Positions 57,801-64,000 of a DNA stretch of 64,000 bases are shown one piece after another. Numbering within the stretch: position 1 is the first letter of the stretch; the number at the start of each line of letters is the position of its first letter. The stretch is from NCBI GenBank assembly GCA_039000515.1, contig JBCFYV010000012.1, positions 33,656,562 through 33,720,561 of the forward strand, given 5' to 3'. The DNA is from Timema cristinae. Its lineage: Eukaryota > Arthropoda > Insecta > Phasmatodea > Timematidae. The translations under genes and the position numbers were made by a program. The notes below the pieces were generated by a model. It saw nothing but the letters and a program-made list of their open reading frames with translations, ran no database searches and was not told the origin of the DNA.

Positions 57801-60800
57801 TTGAAGGATGTAGCTGGTAGGTGGATTCCACATGTGCTGCAACGGGTGCTACCGCAGGGGTGTGAACCTTTGGTAGTAGGTTTTTCTTCTCGGATTCTCT
57901 TGGGGTCAGGAAGTTTGGGATGGACTAGAATATTGTGGAGATTGGGTGGCCGTTTGAAAGTAACTCTTGGGGGTGAACTGGTTAGGAATTTGTAACCACA
58001 TTTAAGGATGGTGTTGATACGTTGTAGACCAGGATGGTATTGGGTTGTGAGAGGGATGTCCTCAACTTTTTTTGGAGGGTCGTGGTCATCCCTGGAGAGT
58101 GCTCTGGAGATTTGGTTGTCTATTAGAGGCTTGGGGTAACCTCTACTTTGGAAAACTGTGGAGAGTTGTTTGCAATATTCAGTTAAATCGTCGGGTTCTG
58201 AACATATCCGTTTGGCTCGTGTGGCAAGGCTGAATGGTAGAGACCTTTTTGTGTATGAAGGATGGCTGCTATGGTAGTGGAGGTATTGTTGGTGATTGGT
58301 GGGTTTTATATGTACAGTGGTACGAATTTGGTTATTTTCAAGGAACAGATTCACATCAAGGAAGGTAAGACTATGATGTGATTTATTGTGGGTGAAGTTT
58401 AGGGGCTGCAATAGTTGAGACTATCTAGAAAGACGTCCAAGGATTCTTCGGAGTGAGGCCAGATCATGAAAATGTCGTCGATGTAGCGAAGCCATAGATA
58501 TGGTTTGATGGGCTGAGAATGTAGAAAGCGTTCTTATAGTAGTCCCATGTAAAGATTTGCATATGAAGGAGCCATGCATGTACCCATAGCTGTGCCCTTA
58601 ATCTGTAGGTAGTGTTTGTCTAGAAAACGGAAGTTGTTACATTGAAGGATCATCCTAGCCAGCTCCACCAGAAAAGAAGTGGTATGTTTGGAACTCCTCC
58701 CTAAAATCCACAAAGAAATAAGACTTCCGCCTGGCCATCCGATTGTATCTGGTTGTGGCTCCCCAACTGAGAGAATTTCATCTCTGGTTGATTCACACCT
58801 ACAACCCTTTGTAAAAACAACTTCCTTCATTCATACAGGATACTAACCATTTCTTAGACAAAATTCACAAAATCAAAAATCTTCCATCAAACTGTTTTCT
58901 GGTCACTATTGATGTCACAGCACTCGACACTAACATCCCTCATGTGCATGGAATGTCAGCAATGGAGCATTACTTAGACCGCAGACCTCCTGGTTCCAAA
59001 CCTACCACTTCAGAGGTTTCGGGTTTGATTCCTGGTGCGTCCAGATTATCTGGGAAGCAATGATTTTGGAATGGACTAGATTCAGCCTAGGGTGGATAAA
59101 TAATGAGCTACTCGAATAAAGTAGTAGTGGCTCCGGAATAGAAAGCCAAGCTTAATGGCTGGAGTCATCGTTGTGCTGACCACAAGACATCATCTATCCA
59201 CAAGAGTTGGCACTGATTCACCAAACAGTTTGGTAGCCACTCGGTAGGTATAGCCTGAATGAGGGCTGACACCATGGAATTACTTTTATTACATTTTGAG
59301 TGGATGGTAATCATCATTATGGATAAATAAAAGAAGAGAGAATATGGGATTGGGAGAGGGGTGCTCAAAATTTTCTTAGATAGCATACAGTTAAAGGGAA
59401 ATAATAAATGTTTGAGAACCACTGTTCTTTATGGACACATCTTCAAATATATCCCTTGAAATAATACCTTGACGTTCTTGGACAACGATGGTTTAGGGTT
59501 CTCAGCCCACAAATTTCTGTTGCAACTTTTAGAGTACAGCATACCTATTAATTTTTCTCAGAATATGCCACTGCTTCTCTCTACGGAATGCATACCCATT
59601 CTCCAGTAGAGTTTGCAAACACCAAAGCATCGTCTCTTCTTACACTCTATTTTGTAGCTCCACTAAGCCTTTATTACAAGTACTTCGAGTCTAAGTTGCC
59701 TTAACTGCTCATTCCTAGCTTCCATTGTAAATAGTTCAGTTATAATTAACACTACCTGTTCATACATAATTTACATTATAAATAGTTAAGGTGTAATTAA
59801 CCTTACCTGCAAGTACTTCAATCTTAACTAGTCTTAAATGCTCATGCTTCATTTGTGGAAAACTATTTGTTTTCTTACAGTCCATATAAATTGGTTGTTA
59901 GTCTCATTTTTATATCAAACACTAATTAAATGAATCCTGGTAGCACATATATTTATTCACATTATGTGAAATTTGTACTATGTTGATACAAAGTTTTTTT
60001 AAATTCTGGCATGATATGGATGTTAAATTCATTATACCAATGAAAAACATTTTATAACATTAGGTAGGACCCACTTTAATGTCCGCATATTCTAATGCAT
60101 TACTCTCGCATTAGACAAGACTGCCGATGATGGGGGAGATCGAGGTTTGATTCTCGGTCAGGTGTACTGAGGGTCTTTTTCCAAAATCGTTTTCCATTTT
60201 TCCTACACGCAAATGCAGATAAACTTTATAAAAATATAACCTTTCTCGCCCCTAAAGCCACTATTATAATTAGTACATAAGTGTGCAACCCAAATGGTAG
60301 TAAGGCACTGTGCTAAATAAATGTGTGTTTATATATAAACAAACTAAACCCTTTGTTTTGTAAATCTTCTTCCTAGGGTTATTGTCAAAGTTTTTTAAAC
60401 TTCATACTAAAAGGACTAAATAATTATGTTTTCGCAGGCATTATGTCATGTTTGCATTGTTTGCAGGAATGCAGTATATTCACCCATTCAGATCCGGCAG
60501 CCATTTTTCTACTCTTATACTCTTATCCGACAAATATTTTGCTACTCATTTTTTGTTTTATTCATGGTCATAGTATGGCATTGAACTGGTAGCCCCATAT
60601 ATTAATTTCATTATGAAGTATTCAAACTAGCTACAGTGGTTCATTAATAGATGGCATTATAATAACTTATTGCAATAAAATGTTGATTCACGCCCATGCC
60701 AGAGAACGTCGGGCAAACAAAGACGTTGTTCAATGACCGTGCGCCAGGGAATGGGTCAAGTGCTAAAATAAGAAAAAAAGAAAGTGTGTTCTTCTCTGAC

Positions 60801-62095
60801 TACTTTTTTTTACATCTAATAGTATTTATACTGATAAATTAATACTACCAGACATTATTATGCAAGAGTTCTAGAACTTGAACCCAACCCTCATCTGTGG
60901 TTCCATAGTCTAAAGCGTCACTCACACAAACAACTGACTGACTTGCTAGTGATGGTGAGGTCAAAGGTTAAAACCCTGGTCAAGTGGACTGAAGGTGGTT
61001 TTACCTAAATGGTTTTCCTCGATACCTACACACACCAACTGATACATTTCCTTTAATATCAACCTTTCTACCTTCCTCATTTTTACCTAATTCATGTAAA
61101 TTTGTATATACCCTTTGCAGGTAACAGGACATGTTTAAAGAACCTTGAACCCTGAGAGTATAAATCCTGCCACTAGTGTTGGGTGTATAATGCAGGGTAT
61201 TTTGCGCTGAATAATGTTTTTAAAAGTGCACACAAAATATATTCTTCATATATTTATTGTCATTATTAAGTCGGGATGTTTAAGCTATTTAAATTTAGTG
61301 CATTAAATTATCTTAATATATTTTTTAAATTATACTTAAGGTAATAATTAACATTTGTATTTTCAGAAAAGCAAAATTGTTGATGACTCCAGTGATGATG
61401 AGGACGATACTCCAGTGAAAGCACCACCCAAAGCCAAGAAGGACGGTGTTGATCGCTCAACTGCAGGCATTAGTGACCAAGATGATGAACTGATTAAGGT
61501 CAAGTCGAAACAGACAAAGACCTCCACGCTAAAACCTAAGGGTTTTGCACTTCTTAACATTGAAGGAGATAGCTCAGATTCTGAAAGTGATCAAAGTACA
61601 AAGGGTTTAGACTCTGAAGAGGAAATTGACATTGTTCAAAAAAATAGCAAAAAGGGGAGTAAGAAAGTGATTAGATCAGATAGCTTGAAGGAAGATAGTG
61701 ATGTGATTAGTGCTGACAGGACTAAAGAGGAGAAAGCCGGTAAGAAAGGAAAGAAAAGTAAGAAGAAGAAACAGGAGGACGAGGAAGATATCGATAAGGT
61801 GTTGGCAGAGCTGGCCCAAGAATATGGCGATGTGACAAAAGAAGAGGTGCCCGTGACAGAGAGAGTAGAACAAATTAACTATGATGATGTCATGACAAAA
61901 AAAGAAAAAAAGAAGAAAAAGAAAGCAAAGGCAGAGGCAGAACCTGGCGAGCTAAAGACCACTGAGGAGGATAAAGAAGAATCTAAAGATGCAATAGAAG
62001 GAGAAGAGTTGGCTGGGACTATGAAAAGTGCCGCACAGAAGAAGAAAGAGAAGAAAGAACGAGAGAAACAAAAGAAGTTGACACAGAAATCTAAG
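48782..62095 (+). CDS. eIF5B: Eukaryotic translation initiation factor 5B, N-terminal part
   Basis: eIF5B is the cytosolic GTPase that joins the 60S subunit to the initiation complex (bacterial IF2 homologue). Visible coding exons: 48782-48828, 50500-50583, 54626-54818 and 61367-62095, giving about 351 residues. The start [10 protein letters not shown] lies in an excellent context (CACCATGG) and resembles the MGKK... start of the family. The product is typical of the variable N-terminal region: alternating Lys-rich and Asp/Glu/Ser-rich blocks, [15 protein letters not shown] and [14 protein letters not shown] helices like the DDILKELEEL motif of other eIF5Bs, and the conserved [17 protein letters not shown] near the end, like VAQKKAEKKERERKK in human eIF5B. 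All phases agree and no stops interrupt it. The G domain (domains I-IV) lies beyond the right edge. The introns hold SINEs, a MITE and a Penelope-like element. Confidence 0.9.
48829..50224. other. eIF5B intron 1, no gene
   Basis: AT-rich. A patch at 49200-49460 has fewer A/T runs and two CACGTG E-box hexamers near 49292 and 49350 (ATCACGTGAT, TTCACGTGCT), which could be a regulatory segment. Nothing else recognised. Confidence 0.35.
50225..50345 (+). mobile_element. SINE family B, diverged copy
   Basis: CATCTTAGCTTGGTTGGTAG at 50238 and the following AGACCTGAATTTGATTTTTG (decayed box B), then AATTGTCATTCCACAGTGAA, align in order with the copy at 2855-2965. Confidence 0.55.
50500..50583 (+). 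CDS. eIF5B: eIF5B exon 2
   Basis: Acceptor ctttttgcag at 50499 and donor GTGAGT at 50584. It encodes [18 protein letters not shown] and a Lys-rich end, and leaves two bases of a Lys codon. DDDIDIEA matches the acidic DDIDLDALA-like segment after the start in the family. Confidence 0.9.
50584..53314. other. eIF5B intron 2 (left part)
   Basis: Contains a family A SINE (about 50950-51200) and an (AT)n tract at 52197-52222. Otherwise AT-rich with no gene. Confidence 0.5.
50950..51200 (+). mobile_element. tRNA-derived SINE (family A)
   Basis: The head around 50985-51050 ends in box B-like AAGGTTCGAATCTCAGCCAG and then GTGCACTG. The T/C-rich body and TAATTAGTTCAAG-type 3' part follow, as in other copies. 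It lies in the sense direction in eIF5B intron 2. Confidence 0.65.
53315..53909. mobile_element. MITE-like element, copy 2 (left end lost)
   Basis: Clearly the same sequence as 27523-28082: AGCGCTACTGTCGATGAAAT, TCTCCCATCCACCTT, CACTAACCAATAAACCAAGG, TTTTCCATCTATTTAAAAT and the right end CTCTGTAAGAACCCTTA all occur in order. The first ~190 bp of copy 1, including its left inverted end, are missing. Confidence 0.8.
53910..54625. other. eIF5B intron 2 (right part), no gene
   Basis: AT-rich, with no recognised element. It ends in the C/T-rich tract and acceptor CTCAACTACTAG. Confidence 0.45.
54626..54818 (+). CDS. eIF5B: eIF5B exon 3
   Basis: Acceptor caactactag at 54625 and donor GTATGT at 54819. 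It reads [20 protein letters not shown], then a Lys-rich block and [18 protein letters not shown]. It ends in phase 0. The Lys-rich/acidic alternation and the [10 protein letters not shown] helix fit the eIF5B N-terminal region. The frame is open upstream through the intron end, so the ATG at 54585 is not a start. Confidence 0.9.
54819..57169. other. eIF5B intron 3 (left part)
   Basis: Holds a family A SINE at about 54885-55065 (box B-like TTAGGTTCAAATCCC, then ACCTGATGCA). The rest, with a CT-repeat at 55330 and a G-run at 55833-55850, shows no gene. Confidence 0.45.
54885..55065 (+). mobile_element. tRNA-derived SINE (family A)
   Basis: GGTGTCAGGTTCATAATATAATGG-type head with box B TTAGGTTCAAATCCCACCTG at 54930-54950, followed by the T/C-rich family A body (TTTTCCCATCCTCTCTC). 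Confidence 0.55.
57449..58690 (-). pseudogene. Penelope-like RT (second half) and GIY-YIG endonuclease
   Basis: From about 58690 down, the minus strand reads [36 protein letters not shown], then a stop at about 58534, [17 protein letters not shown] (the YIDD catalytic box) and, after a second break near 58415, a 320-codon open frame from 58411 to 57449. In it [17 protein letters not shown] is the RT thumb region; a Cys/His cluster ([11 protein letters not shown]) and [20 protein letters not shown] followed by [10 protein letters not shown] form the GIY-YIG endonuclease, with YIGLT as the YIG half. It ends GLNRR. Two breaks make it inactive. Confidence 0.9.
58686..59012 (+). pseudogene. Penelope-like RT first half, inverted segment
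   Basis: The plus strand reads [40 protein letters not shown], then [18 protein letters not shown] and [17 protein letters not shown], ending [10 protein letters not shown]. These are the N-terminal and finger/palm motifs of Penelope-like RT (LPKIHK, GRPIVSG.GSPTE, LVT.DV..LYTNIPH). The text would run directly into SFLVELAR on the minus strand, so this is the missing 5' part of the same copy, flipped. Confidence 0.9.
59013..59250 (+). mobile_element. SINE-like segment
   Basis: CAGAGGTTTCGGGTTTGATT followed by CCTGGTGCGTCCAGAT is box B-like. It abuts the outer edge of the inverted Penelope segment. The upstream box A part seems to be missing. The block up to about 59250 is less AT-rich than the surroundings. 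Confidence 0.4.
59405..59424. mobile_element. hAT element end
   Basis: AATGTTTGAGAACCACTGTT has the GAGAACCACTG terminus of Charlie-like hAT elements, as at 32250. The partner end was not found. Confidence 0.4.
59425..60074. other. eIF5B intron 3, no gene
   Basis: AT-rich. A near-duplicate ATTGTAAATAGTTCAGTTATAA / ATTATAAATAGTTAAGGTGTAA pair (59722 and 59772), each followed by TTAAC(A/C)(C/T)TACCTG, marks a roughly 50-bp tandem duplication. Confidence 0.45.
60075..60325 (+). mobile_element. tRNA-derived SINE (family A), near full length
   Basis: Head CTAATGCATTACTCTCGCAT, then GATCGAGGTTTGATTCTCGG (box B), then TCAGGTGTACTGAGGGTC and the T-rich body. It ends GTGCAACCCAAATGGTAGTA followed by AGGCACTGTGCT, matching the minus copy at 11957-12205. 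Confidence 0.7.
60326..60890. other. eIF5B intron 3, no gene
   Basis: No recognised gene or element. A slightly GC-richer patch at 60690-60760 is unexplained. Confidence 0.4.
60891..61200 (+). mobile_element. tRNA-derived SINE (family A), diverged
   Basis: GTGGTTCCATAGTCTAAAGC (box A-like), GAGGTCAAAGGTTAAAACCC (decayed box B), then TGGTCAAGTGGACTGAAGGT and the family body follow in the usual order. Confidence 0.6.
61367..62095 (+). CDS. eIF5B: eIF5B exon 4
   Basis: Acceptor ttgtattttcag at 61366; phase 0. 243 codons: [20 protein letters not shown], a [20 protein letters not shown] segment (the FA.L...ES/GD motif recurs in eIF5Bs), [16 protein letters not shown], then a long Lys run and [17 protein letters not shown] near the end. 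The donor is uncertain: CTAAG|GTTGGT (62096) is weak, and TTG|GTAACA four bases on (62100) is the alternative. The frame stays open to TGA at about 62161, which is intron read-through. The next exon is outside the window. Confidence 0.88.
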
Positions 62096-62575
62096 GTTGG
62101 TAACAACATAGTTATATTGTTTGTCAAAGCTGGGTTGGCGAGTGAACCTTTGAGAATTTGAATATAATGATTTTTTTATTCAAACATGAATATGCATAAT
62201 TATCTATTTCCTTTATAATATTGAAAATATATTAAATGATTAACATCACCCTGATCAATAAGAAACTTTGATTAAAATATATTAATTTTCATGAAGTTGG
62301 AATTAAAATATTTTTATATGGGTGACATCACTGACTATTTATTAATTTTATTTAATATATATATTGTTCACAGCTTTGTTTTAAATAACTATTTATTATT
62401 AACTCATCCTTTGATTTAAATGTTTTATGTTTATAGTAGGCTTTTAAATAATTAATTTTGTTTTAAATGCCTCGTTTTCTAAGCTCAAATAAGAAGCCTC
62501 ACCTGGTTCAGTTTTTGCCCACAAATTTTTGTAGGATTGCTTGTTGGTCTTCCTTTATTTTATATAGGATAAGAC
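62096..62575. other. eIF5B intron 4, no gene
   Basis: AT-rich intron start with no recognised element. Confidence 0.45.
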
Positions 62576-62583
62576 TAAAAAAT

Positions 62584-62841
62584 GAGGTGTCGGACTTCTA
62601 TGCTGGGTCTGGGGCTTAATCCTCGTCCCGACACAAATTTATCTGATTACCAAACCCTTCCTTCACCTCTGACAAGACATCTTGTGAATGTATGGAATGC
62701 CAGGCTTCCACCGTAGTTTGGATTCCACGTTAAACTGTAGGTCCTCCATTTCATCTCACAATCACCCTACCATTACACATTAGTGTAAGTGCGTATAACC
62801 CGAACGGCTAGTAAGATGCGGCACTAATAATAATAATAACC
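62584..62841 (+). mobile_element. tRNA-derived SINE (family C), 5' shortened
   Basis: Aligns throughout with the minus copy at 36508-36790: GTGTCGGACTTCTATGCTGG, GGCTTAATCCTCG (box B), CTGACAAGACATCTTGTGAA, TGGATTCCACGTTAAACTG, GTGCGTATAACCCGAACGGC, then the (TAA)n tail at 62824-62839. The first ~25 bp with box A are missing or diverged. Confidence 0.85.
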
Positions 62842-64000
62842 TCTAAACATTTTAAATGTTCCCATTGAAAAAATGTTCAATGTATACAAATGGAAACAAT
62901 CACACTTATACAATAAACATTGAAGATTTAGTAAAAAAAAATCATAAATCATTTGACTTCAGATATTTTGAAAAAAAAAAAATATTTAAACTTGAATTAA
63001 AATGTATATTCAAAGTTATAAAAATCTCCTTTTTTTCAAGTCTTCCTTCTTCATCAGTCATCCTGCAAGAAAGAGCATTTATTTCTATAAAATTATATAT
63101 AAGGTTGGTGTTTGTAGGTTTGTCTGATTCTAAACTATATGTTTTTTTGTAAAATCATGTATACGAGACAGTACTTACAACTTTGAATTCAGCACCTGTG
63201 TTTGAGAAAATACTCTTCATGAAGTCGTAAGATTTGGGTTATTGTCATCACTATTGGTATCAGTCACTTTCAGGCACAAAGTCACAAAGGCACACTGTCA
63301 ATAGTGTCTAAATAATCTAATATATCCAAGTCATTTAGCCTAGAACTTGGACCAGCCATTGCCGATATAAAAATCAATTCAAACTATTGTCCTAACTCTT
63401 AGGCCTAGATATCTTCCATTAAAAATAACTATCAAGAAAATAAGCACAAAACAATAAATAAACTGTATAATGAAAGTAAATATCAACTCCAAAACACATA
63501 ATACACACTAAATAAAGAGAAACACGGAAGCCAGAAATGTAATCGCGCCACCATGTAAATATGTGAGAATAATAAACTTCATTTGTTTAAAAAAATATTT
63601 TCATAAACATTACAATGCTTTCTGTTGAAGAAAATACAAACTCTATTTATGATACAATCCTTGTGGTGACATCTAGTAAAAAAATATATATATAACTAAA
63701 AGACTCAATTTGGCTGGCACCGATGGATTGACCATGTGAGTGTTTTAGCCACTACTTGGCGCGCTGATGGTTTAAGAGTTAAACAGGAAAACAGATTATG
63801 TCGAAATATGTTTGATAAAGTTTTTGAGCTTGGTTGCAAACTTAATTGTATTTCTTTCAATTCCTTTTAAGAAACTTACTTGATTCAAATTTATGGATGG
63901 TTCACATTTTTCCTGGTCCCGAACTATCCAGGTTCCACTGTACTTGTATAGAGTTAAACCATCTTAAGCTCAACATACCAAAATTCAAATCTCAACCTAT
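62842..64000. other. eIF5B intron 4 continuing to the window edge
   Basis: No exon of eIF5B or other gene recognised. 63912-63945, read on the minus strand, starts AGTACAGTGGAACCTGGATA followed by GTTCGGGAC, like the inverted end of a pogo/Tigger element. Confidence 0.4.

Larger units (their letters stand above)
57170..59012 (-). mobile_element. Penelope-like element with 5' inversion
   Basis: Retroelement with RT and GIY-YIG endonuclease. The minus strand carries, from about 58690 down to 57449, the second half of the RT and the endonuclease; the 3' part with (TAA)n (57355-57415) and the small hairpin GGCAACAGTGCC (57189-57200) follows. The first RT half lies on the opposite strand at 58686-59012. 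The insertion is 5' truncated and lies mainly antisense in eIF5B intron 3. Confidence 0.85.

Noticed and set aside
1..64000. CRISPR array, bacterial operon or viral genome
   Set aside because: There are no evenly spaced short repeats with unique spacers, no compact gene arrays, and coding parts are split by introns; all repeats are eukaryotic mobile elements or microsatellites.

Overview
The window looks like a piece of an insect (or other arthropod) nuclear genome. It is AT-rich, its genes are split by long introns with GT-AG borders, and the space between exons is filled with decayed transposons of many classes and with tRNA-derived SINEs. No bacterial, organellar or viral gene arrangement is present, and the species cannot be named from sequence alone.

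Two host genes are well supported, both on the + strand. From about 2.06 to 20.46 kb lies a C2H2 zinc-finger protein gene: six exons are visible, eleven fingers can be counted, and the stop codon is at 20461-20463. Its first exon is not in view. Three exons each need one missing base to stay in frame, and the splice phases agree with this each time. From 48.78 kb to beyond the right edge lies the 5' part of the gene for translation initiation factor eIF5B: start codon and four exons giving about 351 residues of the lysine- and acid-rich N-terminal region, while the GTPase part lies outside the window.

Three weaker gene candidates lie between them. At 34.9-35.9 kb (minus strand) there are two phase-compatible exons of a coiled-coil protein, possibly of the Myb/SANT type. 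At 33.0-33.1 kb (minus) there is a GCGCATGCGC promoter motif followed by an ATG and a strong splice donor. At 44.25-44.95 kb (plus) a short exon may splice into a GC-rich ORF built of 162-bp (54-residue) tandem repeats.

The rest is mobile DNA. Intron 2 of the zinc-finger gene holds a Copia pol relic with one LTR. Elsewhere are a second Copia relic with direct-repeat ends, a Ty3/gypsy integrase scrap, a Penelope-like element with a 5' inversion, LINE fragments ending in (GAT)n, a Tigger-like transposase relic, a hAT element with a perfect 8-bp target duplication, several MITE-like elements, and at least three SINE families, one copy with a 12-bp target duplication. Most ORFs outside these features are chance ORFs in AT-rich DNA.
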